A DNA stretch of 64,000 bases from Parasulfuritortus cantonensis (GCF_004337445.1 NZ_SJZB01000042.1:62001-126000); one strand, 5' to 3'. Positions 55,667-64,000 are shown, counted from the first letter of the stretch. Made by a program: numbers and translations. The notes: generated by a model from the sequence alone, not told the origin.

Positions 55667-57574
55667 TCAGGCCTTGAGCGACGGGTAGCGGACGCTCTCG
55701 ACGAGCTCCCGGGTGGCCCGGTCCGGTTCCGGGGTGACCAGGCTGACCAGCCAGATGGTGAGGAAGCCGGCCGGGATGCCGAAGATGCCGGCCGAGACGT
55801 CGGTGATGCCGAACCAGGGCGTCATGCCGTAGTACTTCACCCCGACCAGGTAGAACAGGGTCAGGCCGAGGCCGACCAGCATGCCGGCGATGGCGCCCTG
55901 CTTGGTGGCGCGTTGCCAGAATATGCCCAGGACCAGGGCCGGGAAGAAGCAGGCGGCGGCGATGGAGAAGGCCCAGGCGACCATGGAGAGGATGGTGTCC
56001 GGTTTCAGCGAGGCGACGTAGGCGGCGATCAGGGCGACCAGCAGGAGCAGGCCCTTCGACACCGCCAGGCGGCGCGTGGTCGAGGCCTGGCGGTCGATCA
56101 TCTGGTAGTAGACGTCGTGCGACAGGGCGTTGGCGATGGTGAGCAGGAGACCGTCCGCGGTGGAGAGCGCCGCGGCCAGGCCGCCGGCCGCGACCAGGCC
56201 GGCCACCACGTAGGGCAGGCCGGCGATCTCCGGGGTGGCCAGGACGATGACGTCCGGGTTCAGGGTCAGCTCGGCCAGTTGCAGGATGCCGTCGTGGTTG
56301 ATGTCCTCGACCGCCACCAGGCCCAGCTTGGACCAGGACGCCACCCAGCCGGGCAACTCGACGATGCTGGTGCCGATCAGGTTGGTGTAGACCTCGTACT
56401 TGGCGAACACCGCGTAGGCCGGGGCGGTGAAATAGAGCAGGAAGATGAAGAACACCGACCAGAACACCGATTCGCGCGCCTCGCGCACCGAGGGCGTGGT
56501 GTAGAAGCGGATCAGGACGTGCGGCAGCGAGGCGGTGCCGACCATCAGGCAGAAGGTCAGGGCGATGAAGTTGAGCCGGGCGGTGTCGCGCTCGGCCTCG
56601 GTATGGCCCGGGAAGGGCTCGGCGTGGTGGCTGATCGGCTGTGCCTTGGCCACCGCGACGTCGCGCTCCCGGGTCAGCTGGGCCAGGCTGGCGGCGGCGT
56701 TCGGGCCGGGTGCCGCCGCGACCTCGGCGATCCGCCTGGAGAGCGATTCCGCGCGTGCCGCGTAGGCCTCGCGGGCCGCCACCTGGGCCGGGTCGGCCAT
56801 GATCGCGTCCTCGCGCTCGGTGACCTTCTCCAGCACGGCGCCGTAGACGAGCTGGGGCACCGGCACGCTGGTCACCTGGTAGGACATGTACACGACCGGG
56901 ATCAGGTAGGCGATGATCAGGATGATGTACTGGGCCACCTGGGTCCAGGTCACCGCGCGCATGCCGCCCAGGAACGAGCAGACCAGGATGCCACCCAGGC
57001 CGACGAAGACGCCGACCTCGAAGCTGATGCCGAGGAAGCGGCTGGTGATGATGCCGACGCCGTAGATCTGCGCCGTGACGTAGGTGAACGAGGCCAGGAT
57101 GGTGCCCAGGACGGCGATGCTGCGGGCGCTGTGGCCGCCGTAGCGGGCGGCCATGAAGTCGGGGATGGTGAACTGGCCGAACTTGCGCAGGTAGGGCGCC
57201 AGCAGGAGGGCGACCAGGACGTAGCCGCCGGTCCAGCCCATGACGAAGGCGAGGCCGTCGTAGCCCTTGGCGTACAGGGTGCCGGCCATGCCGATGAAGG
57301 AGGCGGCGGACATCCAGTCGGCGCCCGTCGCCATGCCGTTGAAGATGGCCGGCACCCGGCGCCCGGCGACGTAGAACTCGGCCACGTCGGCGGTCCGGCT
57401 CATGATGCCGATGCCGGCGTAGAGGGCCACGGTGGCGGCCATGAAGGTCCAGCCTATCCACTGGTCCGGCATGCCCATGTACTCGGCCACCGCCAGGGCG
57501 AGGACGAACATCACGAAACCGCCGGTGTAGAAGCTGTAGTACTTCTTGAGCCGGAACGCGAAGGCGCGCGGCAT
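55667..57574 (-). CDS. Sodium:solute symporter (acetate/cation type) with EF-hand-like loop
   Basis: 635 residues with about 13 membrane segments, SSS family. Conserved GATGADWMSAASFIGMAG-type segment (MATGADWMSAASF) and AALSTADGLLLTIANALSHD. A periplasmic or cytosolic loop near residue 424 reads DINHDGILQLAE, with the DxNxDGxIxxxE pattern of a calcium-binding EF hand. Forms a pair with the DUF4212 gene, whose stop overlaps its start (TGATG). Substrate cannot be told; close relatives carry acetate or other short acids. Confidence 0.9.
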   Translation of the reverse strand: MPRAFAFRLKKYYSFYTGGFVMFVLALAVAEYMGMPDQWIGWTFMAATVALYAGIGIMSRTADVAEFYVAGRRVPAIFNGMATGADWMSAASFIGMAGTLYAKGYDGLAFVMGWTGGYVLVALLLAPYLRKFGQFTIPDFMAARYGGHSARSIAVLGTILASFTYVTAQIYGVGIITSRFLGISFEVGVFVGLGGILVCSFLGGMRAVTWTQVAQYIILIIAYLIPVVYMSYQVTSVPVPQLVYGAVLEKVTEREDAIMADPAQVAAREAYAARAESLSRRIAEVAAAPGPNAAASLAQLTRERDVAVAKAQPISHHAEPFPGHTEAERDTARLNFIALTFCLMVGTASLPHVLIRFYTTPSVREARESVFWSVFFIFLLYFTAPAYAVFAKYEVYTNLIGTSIVELPGWVASWSKLGLVAVEDINHDGILQLAELTLNPDVIVLATPEIAGLPYVVAGLVAAGGLAAALSTADGLLLTIANALSHDVYYQMIDRQASTTRRLAVSKGLLLLVALIAAYVASLKPDTILSMVAWAFSIAAACFFPALVLGIFWQRATKQGAIAGMLVGLGLTLFYLVGVKYYGMTPWFGITDVSAGIFGIPAGFLTIWLVSLVTPEPDRATRELVESVRYPSLKA

Positions 57575-57837
57575 CAGCGGCTGCCCTCCGAGACGCCGTA
57601 TTCGGTGTCCAGTTCGTTCATGCGTTTGGCATAGCGGCGGATCAGCAGGACGTAGACGATCAGGGCGCCCTGGGCGCCGACCCAGAACGGCAGCGGGAAG
57701 TCGAGGAAGCGGATGTCCGCGAGGTCGCGGGCGAACCAGACCACCAGGAAGGTGACGGCGAACCAGATGGCGAGCAGGCCGCCGGTCAGCCTGAGGTTGC
57801 GCCGCCAGTATTCGCGATGTCTGTCAGTCAGTTGCAC
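57574..57837 (-). CDS. DUF4212 small subunit of the symporter
   Basis: 87 residues from a GTG at 57837 with AAGGAG seven bases upstream; two membrane segments (about 19-41 and 52-74). The pattern RHREYWRRNLRLTGGLLAIW is typical. Almost always encoded directly before an SSS symporter and thought to be its partner subunit. A second pair exists at 60914-63004. Confidence 0.9.
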   Translation of the reverse strand: MQLTDRHREYWRRNLRLTGGLLAIWFAVTFLVVWFARDLADIRFLDFPLPFWVGAQGALIVYVLLIRRYAKRMNELDTEYGVSEGSR

Positions 57838-57915
57838 GACCGTTCTCCTTCGTCCGCATGAGTATAAGCCGCGTGGGGGTAATATCCCCGACTTAATGGT
57901 TCGAGGAGTGGCGGG

Positions 57916-58260
57916 ATGGAAATCTGGTTTGTCTGGCTGGCCAGGGCGATGTACCTGGGCGTGTTCCTGATCGCCGGCGGCATGCTCTACCGGGCCGGCC
58001 GCATCGCCCTGACGCGCGACCTGCGCTACGTCGCCGACTGGCGCGGCCGCACCATGGCCAACCCGGAACGGCATGCCCACCTGGTCCTCGCGGTCAACCT
58101 GCTCGGCGGCGCCGCCCTGCTCGCCATCGGGGTCGCCGTCCTGGCCGTCGGCCTGGCCTTCACGGTCTGGACCGGGGCGGCCGGACTGGTCCTGTGGAGC
58201 TACTACTTCTTCCTCCGGGTGATCAACGCGCGCGCCGAACGGGAAGGCGCTTCCTCCTGA
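57916..58260 (+). CDS. Hypothetical small membrane protein
   Basis: 114 residues with GAGGAG upstream. Three hydrophobic segments (about 5-24, 53-76, 80-100), separated by a basic loop (RDLRYVADWRGRTMANPERH). No family recognised. Divergent from the DUF4212 gene (79 bases between starts). Confidence 0.7.
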   Translation: MEIWFVWLARAMYLGVFLIAGGMLYRAGRIALTRDLRYVADWRGRTMANPERHAHLVLAVNLLGGAALLAIGVAVLAVGLAFTVWTGAAGLVLWSYYFFLRVINARAEREGASS

Positions 58261-58440
58261 GGTTTCGTCGTCCCCGCCCGCCTTCAACCCGGGCGGGCCG
58301 GAGGCCCGGATGGCGGTCTGCGCGGGCCGTGCAAATAAAACAGGTTCCTTAAGTGGCCGATAAGTCTCGCCGTGGAAAATGGCAACCGTCGCCTGATTAA
58401 ACCCATGGCGTACCTTCCCGATCACCAAAGGAGATTTCAC

Positions 58441-58668
58441 ATGAGCCGTACCCTGATTGCCCTGCTGACCGCCGCTTCCTTCATGACCATCGGTGCCGCC
58501 CAGGCCGCCGACAAGGCCAAGGTCGAAGAAAAGCCGGCCGCGACCGAAGCCGCCCCCGCTGCTGACGCCGCCGCCAAGCCCAAGGCCAAGAAGAAGCATG
58601 TCGCCAAGAAGAAGACCGAAGCCGCCACCCCGGCTACTCCGGCCACCCCGGCGACCCCGGCCAAGTAA
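58441..58668 (+). CDS. Small secreted Ala/Lys/Pro-rich protein
   Basis: 75 residues from ATG 58441 with AAAGGAG upstream. A signal peptide ends in GAAQA. The mature peptide is low complexity: Ala/Glu/Lys segments, KAKKKHVAKKKTE, then four TPA-type repeats (ATPATPATPATPAK). Highly basic. Likely a small periplasmic or secreted peptide; function unknown. Followed by a strong terminator. A partial CTTAA-N6-GATAA element lies about 80 bases upstream (58348-58363). Confidence 0.75.
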   Translation: MSRTLIALLTAASFMTIGAAQAADKAKVEEKPAATEAAPAADAAAKPKAKKKHVAKKKTEAATPATPATPATPAK

Positions 58669-58685
58669 TACGTCGGATTTCCGAC

Positions 58686-58711
58686 AAGCGGGGCTCTGCC
58701 CCGCTTTTTTT
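58686..58711 (+). terminator. Rho-independent terminator
   Basis: AAGCGGGGC-TCT-GCCCCGCTT with seven T, 18 bases after the stop of the Ala/Lys-rich protein gene. Confidence 0.85.
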
Positions 58712-58768
58712 GTGGCCTGCACCGGCGCAATATCGCGCCTTGGTTGAAGCTGAGCGGATGCCTGTCAC

Positions 58769-59449
58769 ATGAAACTGCTATTGGCGGAAGACGATCCCAT
58801 GATCGGCGCGAGCGTCGAGCGCGGCTTGCGCTTGGCGGATTTCGCCGTCGATTGGGTACGCGACGGCAAGGCGGCCGAGCTGGCACTGGATGCCGGCCAC
58901 TACGCCCTGCTCCTGCTCGACCTCGGGCTGCCGCGCCAGGACGGCCTGTCCCTGCTCAAGCGCCTGCGCGCCAAGGACAATCTCATCCCGGTCCTGATCG
59001 TCACCGCCCGCGATGCGGTCGCCGACCGGGTCGCCGGCCTCAACTTGGGCGCCGACGATTATCTGGTCAAGCCCTTCGACCTCAATGAACTGGTGGCCCG
59101 CGTCCATGCCCTGATCCGCCGGCACGCCGGCCGTGCCCGCCGCGAGATGCGCGTCGGTGCCCTGGTGCTCGACCCGCTGACCCGCGAGGTGACCCTCGAG
59201 GGCCGCTCGGTGACCCTGTCGCAGCGCGAGTTCGCCCTCCTGGAATGCCTGATGGAAAGCCCCGGCGCCGTCCTCTCCAAGGAGGAGCTGGAGGAACGCA
59301 TCTACGGCTGGGAGGAGGAAGTCAGCAGCAACGCCGTCGAGGTCCACCTGCACAAGCTGCGCCGCAAGCTCGGCGCCGACTGGATACGCAACGTGCGCGG
59401 GGTCGGCTACAAGGTGACCGAGCCGCTGGCCCGTCCGCTGGTGCCGTGA
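58769..59449 (+). CDS. OmpR/PhoB family response regulator (PmrA/QseB type)
   Basis: 226 residues. Receiver domain with phospho-acceptor Asp51 (LLLLDLGLPRQDG), acidic AEDDP at 6-10 and Lys in YLVKPFD; then the winged-helix DNA-binding domain (about 127-220: LTLSQREFALLECLM-type recognition block, EVHLHKLRRKL). Coupled with a histidine kinase (GTGA overlap). CTTAA repeats upstream of the symporter operon, 1.3 kb downstream, are likely targets. Confidence 0.93.
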   Translation: MKLLLAEDDPMIGASVERGLRLADFAVDWVRDGKAAELALDAGHYALLLLDLGLPRQDGLSLLKRLRAKDNLIPVLIVTARDAVADRVAGLNLGADDYLVKPFDLNELVARVHALIRRHAGRARREMRVGALVLDPLTREVTLEGRSVTLSQREFALLECLMESPGAVLSKEELEERIYGWEEEVSSNAVEVHLHKLRRKLGADWIRNVRGVGYKVTEPLARPLVP

Positions 59450-60744
59450 TCTCGATCCGGCGCCAGTTGCTGATCTGGCAGATCAGCGCCCTGGTGGTGA
59501 CCGGCCTGCTGGTCAGCGTGATCACCTACGCCCTGGCCTGGCACGCCTTCAACCGCCTGCGCGACGACAACCTGGCCCAGATCGCCTATTCGATCCTGCG
59601 CCACGGCGTCGAGTCGGACTCCGGCAACGACGCCGGCGACGACGACGACAAGGGCCAGTTCGTCAGCCAGATCTGGGACGACAAGCACGCCCTGGTCTAC
59701 TCCTCCATCGACGACGGCCCGCCGGCCCAGCCAAGCGGCAACCGGGTGGTCGACTGGCACGGCGAGGAGTGGCACGTGTTCACCCTGCGCAGCGGCGGCC
59801 TGACCATCCAGGTCAGCAATCCGTCCTACCACCGCACCGCCCTGTTCGTGCGCATCACGGCCTGGCTGCTGCTGCCCCTGATCGTCCTGGTCGCCGTCCT
59901 CGGTTCCCTGATCTGGACCGCGGTCGGGCGCGCCCTGCGGCCGCTCCGGCGGGTGCGCTACGAGATCGGCCGGCGCGACTTCGCTACCCTGCACGCCCTC
60001 GACACCCGGCGCCTGCCGGAAGAGATCGTGCCCCTGGTCGACGCCCTCAACGCCCTGCTCATCCGCCTGGACGGCGCCATCTCGACCCAGCGCCGTTTCG
60101 TCGCCGACGCCGCGCACGAGCTGCGCACGCCGCTCACCGCCATCCGACTGCAGGCGCAGCTGGCCAGCCAGAGCACGGAGCCGGAGGCGCGCAGCCAGGC
60201 ATTGGCGGAGCTCCAGCAGGGCGTCGACCGGGCGGCGCGCCTGGTCGACCAGCTGCTCAGCATGGCCCGCGTGGAGGCGGTCGAGCAGAAGCCGCGCTTC
60301 GCCGCCATCCGCCTCGACGAGTTGGTGAAGCGCGTGGTGGCCGACTTCTCCACCCAGGCCGACGCCAAGGAGATCGACCTCGGCGTCACCGAGTGCGCCG
60401 CCGCGCAGGTGAACGGCCACGCCGACAGCCTGCGCATGATGGTCGGCAACCTGATCGACAACGCCTTGCGCTACACGCCGTCCGGCGGCCGGGTCGACGT
60501 CGCCCTCGTGGCCGGGGACGGCAAGGCGGTGCTCAGCGTCGTCGACACCGGCCCGGGCATCCCGGCCGGCGAACGCGAACGGGTGTTCGACCGCTTCCAT
60601 CGCCTGGCCGGCGCCGAGATCCCGGGCAGTGGCCTGGGCCTGGCTATCGTCCGCCAGGCCGCCGAGCTGCACGGCGGCCGCGTCAGCCTGGATGCCGCCG
60701 TCGCCGGCGGCCTCGCCGCGCGCATCGAACTGCCGGCCGCCTGA
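59446..60744 (+). CDS. Sensor histidine kinase
   Basis: 432 residues from a GTG at 59446 that overlaps the response regulator stop. Two membrane segments (about 11-33 and 143-165) enclose a periplasmic domain of about 105 residues with an acidic stretch (SGNDAGDDDDKG). HAMP, then the H box His224 (AAHELRTPL), N box GNLIDNALRYTP, and G boxes DTGPGIP and GSGLGLAI. Partner of the upstream regulator; the acidic loop hints at cation sensing, as in PmrB-type kinases. Confidence 0.93.
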   Translation: MISIRRQLLIWQISALVVTGLLVSVITYALAWHAFNRLRDDNLAQIAYSILRHGVESDSGNDAGDDDDKGQFVSQIWDDKHALVYSSIDDGPPAQPSGNRVVDWHGEEWHVFTLRSGGLTIQVSNPSYHRTALFVRITAWLLLPLIVLVAVLGSLIWTAVGRALRPLRRVRYEIGRRDFATLHALDTRRLPEEIVPLVDALNALLIRLDGAISTQRRFVADAAHELRTPLTAIRLQAQLASQSTEPEARSQALAELQQGVDRAARLVDQLLSMARVEAVEQKPRFAAIRLDELVKRVVADFSTQADAKEIDLGVTECAAAQVNGHADSLRMMVGNLIDNALRYTPSGGRVDVALVAGDGKAVLSVVDTGPGIPAGERERVFDRFHRLAGAEIPGSGLGLAIVRQAAELHGGRVSLDAAVAGGLAARIELPAA

Positions 60745-60792
60745 GCCACTTTCGGCCCCCATGTAAGGCGGCTGTCAGCCTTCGACCCTATC

Positions 60793-60829
60793 CTTAACGC
60801 GGCCTTAAGGTGGCTTAACGCGTCCTTAA
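60793..60829 (+). promoter_or_regulatory. Four phased CTTAA repeats, probable response-regulator binding site
   Basis: CTTAA at 60793, 60804, 60814 and 60825, spaced 11, 10 and 11 bases, one helical turn each. This fits two tandem PmrA/QseB-type boxes (CTTAA-N5/6-CTTAA). They lie 85-120 bases before the DUF4212/symporter operon and just after the kinase gene. Confidence 0.65.
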
Positions 60830-60913
60830 TGGCGTCGAAGGGGCCCGTGCCGGCTTGGCATGGCGCTGCAATGAAGGCTTATCGCGCTGTTCGAGGCGAA
60901 GGAGACCATAACC

Positions 60914-61180
60914 ATGTCCAAACCCGGGAATTTCGATCCCAAGGCCTACTGGCAGGCCACGCTCAGGTTGCTGATGACCACCATCGCGATCTGGTTCATC
61001 GTGTCGTTCGGTGCCGGCATCCTGTTCCGCGATGCCCTCGACGTCGTCCACCTGGGCGGCTACCCGCTCGGTTTCTGGTTCGCCCAGCAGGGCTCCATCT
61101 TCATCTTCGTCGGCCTGATCTTCTGGTACGCCAAGCGTATGGACAAGATCGACCGCGACCATGACGTCCACGAGGAATAA
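60914..61180 (+). CDS. DUF4212 small subunit of the second symporter
   Basis: 88 residues, with AAGGAG upstream; two membrane segments (about 18-36 and 52-72), typical WYAKRMDKIDRDHDVHEE end. Paralog of the 57574-57837 gene. It precedes the symporter by 12 bases. Confidence 0.93.
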   Translation: MSKPGNFDPKAYWQATLRLLMTTIAIWFIVSFGAGILFRDALDVVHLGGYPLGFWFAQQGSIFIFVGLIFWYAKRMDKIDRDHDVHEE

Positions 61181-61192
61181 GGGGATATCGAC

Positions 61193-63004
61193 ATGGATCT
61201 GAAAACCATGACCTACATCGTAGTGGGCCTGTCGTTCGCCCTCTACATCGCCGTCGCCATCTGGGCGCGCGCCGGCTCCACCAAGGAATTCTACGTCGCC
61301 GGCGGCGGCGTCCACCCGATCATCAACGGCATGGCCACCGGCGCCGACTGGATGTCCGCGGCCTCGTTCATCTCCATGGCCGGCCTGATCGCCTTCCTGG
61401 GCTACGGCGGTTCCGTCTACCTGATGGGCTGGACCGGCGGCTACGTGCTCCTGGCCGTGCTGCTCGCCCCGTACCTGCGCAAGTTCGGCAAGTTCACCGT
61501 GCCCGAGTTCATCGGCGACCGCTACTACTCGCAGACCGCGCGTATCGTGGCGGTGATCTGCCTGATCTTCATCTCGTTCACCTACGTCGCCGGCCAGATG
61601 CGCGGCGTCGGCATCGTGTTCTCGCGCTTCCTGGAAGTGGACATCACGACCGGCCTGATCATCGGTATGGGCCTGGTGTTCTTCTACGCCGTGCTCGGCG
61701 GCATGAAGGGCGTCACCTACACCCAGGTGGCCCAGTACGTGGTGCTGATCTTCGCCTACACCATCCCGGCCGTGTTCATCTCCCTGCAGATCGCCGGCAA
61801 CCCCCTGCCCCAGCTGGGCCTGGGCGGCCACATGGGCGACATGACCTTCCTGGCCAAGCTGGACAAGGTGGTCACCGACCTCGGCTTCTCGGCTTACACA
61901 TCAGGCAACAAGGCGATGATAGACGTGTTCTGCATCACCTTGGCCCTGATGGCCGGTACCGCCGGTCTGCCGCACGTCATCGTGCGCTTCTTCACGGTGC
62001 CCAAGGTGCATGACGCCCGCCTGTCCGCCGGCTGGGCCCTGGTCTTCATCGCCCTGCTCTACACCACCGCCCCGGCCGTCGGCGCCATGGCCCGCTACAA
62101 CCTGCATGCCACGGTGAACACCGCGGTGGTCACTGGCGGCGACCTGTTCGCCCCCGAGTCGAGCATCGTCGGCGAGTCCCGTCCGGACTGGATGAAGCGT
62201 TGGGAGAAGACCGGCCTGATCGCCTGGGAAGACAAGAACGGCGACGGCCGCATCCAGTACTACAACGAGAAGAGCAAGAACGCCGAATTCCTGGCCCAGG
62301 CCGAAGCCGCCGGCTGGAAGGGCAACGAGCTCGGTTCCATGAAGAAGGGCAAGTTCGACGCCACCGTGGACCGCGACATCATGGTGCTGGCCAACCCGGA
62401 AATCGCCGGCCTGCCGGACTGGGTGATCGCCCTGATCGCCGCCGGCGGTATCGCCGCCGCGCTGTCCACCGCCGCCGGCCTGCTCCTGGTGATCTCCGCC
62501 GCCATCTCGCACGACCTGATGAAGGGCATCTTCGCCAAGAACATCTCCGAGAAGACCGAGCTGATGGCCGGCCGTATCGCCGCCGCCGTGGCCGTGTGCG
62601 TGGCCGGCTACCTGGGCTACAACCCGCCCGGCTTCGTCGCCCAGGTGGTGGCGTTCGCCTTCGGTCTCGCCTGCGCCTCGCTGTTCCCGACCATCGTGCT
62701 GGGCATCTTCAGCAAGTCGATGAACCGCGGCGGTGCCATCGCCGGCATGGTGTCCGGCCTGGTCTTCACCCTGGTCTACATCGTCTACTTCAAGCGCGAC
62801 GTGCTGCTCGGCATGGACAAGGTGCCCGACAGCCAGTGGTTCCTCGGCATCTCGCCGGAAGGCATCGGCGTGGTTGGCATGATCGTCAACTTCGTCGTCG
62901 CCTACATCGTGATGAAGATGACCGCCCCCTGCCCCGAGCACATCCAGCACCTGGTCGAGAACATCCGCTACCCGCGCGGCGCGGCCGGTGCCCAGGCCCA
63001 CTGA
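61193..63004 (+). CDS. Sodium:solute symporter, second copy, with EF-hand-like loop
   Basis: 603 residues; about 13 membrane segments, SSS family. Conserved MATGADWMSAASFISMAG and AALSTAAGLLLVISAAISHDL, as in the copy at 55667. Near residue 347 DKNGDGRIQYYN follows the DxNxDGxI loop. Forms an operon with the DUF4212 gene and probably answers to the two-component system upstream. Acetate-type substrate is likely but not shown. Confidence 0.93.
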   Translation: MDLKTMTYIVVGLSFALYIAVAIWARAGSTKEFYVAGGGVHPIINGMATGADWMSAASFISMAGLIAFLGYGGSVYLMGWTGGYVLLAVLLAPYLRKFGKFTVPEFIGDRYYSQTARIVAVICLIFISFTYVAGQMRGVGIVFSRFLEVDITTGLIIGMGLVFFYAVLGGMKGVTYTQVAQYVVLIFAYTIPAVFISLQIAGNPLPQLGLGGHMGDMTFLAKLDKVVTDLGFSAYTSGNKAMIDVFCITLALMAGTAGLPHVIVRFFTVPKVHDARLSAGWALVFIALLYTTAPAVGAMARYNLHATVNTAVVTGGDLFAPESSIVGESRPDWMKRWEKTGLIAWEDKNGDGRIQYYNEKSKNAEFLAQAEAAGWKGNELGSMKKGKFDATVDRDIMVLANPEIAGLPDWVIALIAAGGIAAALSTAAGLLLVISAAISHDLMKGIFAKNISEKTELMAGRIAAAVAVCVAGYLGYNPPGFVAQVVAFAFGLACASLFPTIVLGIFSKSMNRGGAIAGMVSGLVFTLVYIVYFKRDVLLGMDKVPDSQWFLGISPEGIGVVGMIVNFVVAYIVMKMTAPCPEHIQHLVENIRYPRGAAGAQAH

Positions 63005-63026
63005 ACGAGTTCTACGCAGCATTTCG

Positions 63027-63053
63027 GCCCCCGCTTTGCGGGGGCTTTTTTTT
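63027..63053 (+). terminator. Rho-independent terminator after the symporter operon
   Basis: GCCCCCGC-TTT-GCGGGGGC with eight T; perfect 8-bp stem, 22 bases after the stop. Confidence 0.9.
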
Positions 63054-63127
63054 GCATTCGGAACGGCGGTTCGGAATTGGCGCCGGGTAACAGGCGCCGC
63101 CTCGACGGCCGGACAACGGCAAAGCCG

Positions 63128-63507
63128 TCACCCAACCGCCCCGGCTCTGGGCGCGGAATATATCGCCACCGATTCGCCTGGGGCACCGGCGATCAACCGC
63201 AACGTCCACTCGGCGTGGGGCATGGAACTCGGCAGGTGCCGCTCGATGGCTTTCGCAAATTCCGCCCAACCTGGAGATTCTTCGTCGATCTCGAAGATTC
63301 GAGCGTCGGCCGCGTGGATTGCCAGACAAAGCGCGTCGCCAAGGTAGCGTCGCGCTTGTAGGCATCCAGGCGCTGCACGTCGATCCACGCCACCCGTTCG
63401 TCGCCGATCCGCACGCCATCGGCATCGGCCGAAACTGGCGGAAGTGCGCTGCGCCGTGGCCGAACCACGGTGGCTAGACGCCTGAAATAGCGCGAGATCA
63501 TTCCCAT
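63128..63507 (-). pseudogene. Hypothetical protein, single frameshift
   Basis: The frame from ATG 63507 (MGMISRYFRRLATVVRP type, then VRIGDERVAWIDVQRLDAYKRDATL) joins another frame at 63339-63342 that continues GDALCLAIHAADARIFEIDEE to a stop at 63128. Adding one C next to the CC at 63339-63340 joins them into about 126 residues. Both parts read as coding. Cytoplasmic, no family recognised. Confidence 0.65.
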
Positions 63508-63865
63508 CGGAACGTCGTCACGAAGTCGTAAACCCCTTGCCCGCCTCGCGCGCCGGCCGGCCGACACCCGGTTCGGCAGATCGTTGGTTGAACGTCACTC
63601 TCCTGCGCTCCCCTGTTTGTTTTGTCCAAGTCCGACAAAGGCGAACACCCCGAGCATAGCGCCGGCATCCGGTGGCGGCCATGCTCCGGCCCCGCGTCTG
63701 GGATACGGTGCGGGCCGACGGCCGACAGCCATTCAACGCTCTCCGTCGAGCCGGCGGCGTGTTGTGCGGTTTCCCTAGGTTTTCTTGGCACGATGTTGAA
63801 CGCGACGGAGGGCAGGGCGGAACGGCTGATATACAGTCGCAGCAATCGAACTCCGGGGTCGCATC
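63508..63865. other. Gene-free stretch
   Basis: About 360 bases. Short overlapping ORFs on both strands lack ribosome sites and recognisable content. It should hold the promoters of the minus-strand gene and the lipoprotein gene; no hairpin terminator or repeat stood out. Confidence 0.5.
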
Positions 63866-64000
63866 ATGTATCACCGTGCAGGCATCCTACTCATCGTTCT
63901 CGGCCTGGCCTTGGCGGGTTGCGCATCGCAGCGGCCGTCGGTCTTGCGGGACCTGGACCGCAACCCACCGGGGACGCTCAGGCTGATGCAGGTCCGCGCC
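63866..64000 (+). CDS. Lipoprotein, N-terminal part only
   Basis: 45 codons to the right edge; the gene continues outside. The signal ends LALAGC with the lipidated Cys at residue 19. The following RPSVLRDLDRNPPGTLRLMQ gives no family. The ATG is preceded by GGGGTC with weak ribosome-site character. Confidence 0.75.
   Translation, partial: MYHRAGILLIVLGLALAGCASQRPSVLRDLDRNPPGTLRLMQVRA

Noticed and set aside
55403-57634. Long plus-strand open frame opposite the symporter
   Set aside because: Shadow of the SSS gene; no recognisable protein features.
60856-60870. TGGCAT-like sequence resembling a sigma-54 promoter before the second symporter operon
   Set aside because: The GG and GC are nine bases apart instead of ten, and the -24 box lacks the final C; CTTAA repeats give a better explanation.

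Overview
The window is GC-rich, densely packed chromosomal DNA of a Gram-negative bacterium, most likely a betaproteobacterium of the Rhodocyclales/Nitrosomonadales type. This rests on the mreBCD-mrdA-rodA-rlpA-dacA order divergent from gatCAB, the dapF-DUF484-xerC run, two lipid A-type acyltransferases beside metK, and an S-adenosylhomocysteine riboswitch in front of ahcY. No genus is claimed. Most genes are housekeeping. No rRNA, tRNA, CRISPR array or full-length insertion sequence was found.

Layout. 1-6661 (minus): cell elongation and peptidoglycan cluster mreB-mreC-mreD-mrdA-rodA-rlpA-dacA, the last cut by the window edge. 6741-10240 (plus): gatC-gatA-lipoprotein-gatB, the tRNA-dependent amidotransferase. 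10245-14205: a DUF4124 protein, pyrE, a cation/proton antiporter, xth and an MscS channel. 14360-18675: an MmeI-like type IIG restriction-modification enzyme followed by an AAA/DUF4143 ATPase with an AT-rich palindromic promoter. 18725-22164: an AmpG-type transporter broken by one frameshift, and a PAS-domain sensor with no output domain. 22175-24156: a secreted Cys-containing protein and a two-gene, AT-richer pair that looks like an effector and its partner. 24543-28720: uvrD, an orphan sigma-54 promoter with a short terminated transcript (candidate sRNA), a membrane protein, a MoaD-like protein lacking the terminal Gly-Gly, and a Mut7-C RNase-like protein.

28735-34854 (minus): xerC with a duplicated 3' end, DUF484, dapF, a glycosyltransferase, a CoA-binding protein, a GNAT acetyltransferase and two acyltransferases. 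One acyltransferase has Asn in place of the catalytic acid. 35011-43716: metK, rlmI, a GMC oxidoreductase with its small subunit, a ferredoxin-NADP reductase, a LysE exporter, a frameshifted Rieske protein and a DUF255 thioredoxin-like protein. 43811-48240 (minus) is the accessory part: DUF2127, SRPBCC and phosphatase-like genes, then three AT-rich ORFs separated by attC-like sites. This is a small integron cassette array without an integrase (CALIN), with a 159-bp MITE-like element sitting in the core site of one attC. 48470-57837: riboswitch-ahcY, Fic, DUF4870, TlyA, a DEAD-box helicase, hemE and a first DUF4212/sodium-solute symporter pair. 57916-64000: small membrane and secreted proteins, a PmrA/QseB-like two-component system, a second DUF4212/symporter operon with helically phased CTTAA repeats upstream, a frameshifted small gene and the start of a lipoprotein gene.

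Three separate genes (at 19852, 41500 and 63339) each become intact by adding a single G/C in a G or C run. This pattern suggests consensus errors in homopolymers at least as strongly as true gene decay.
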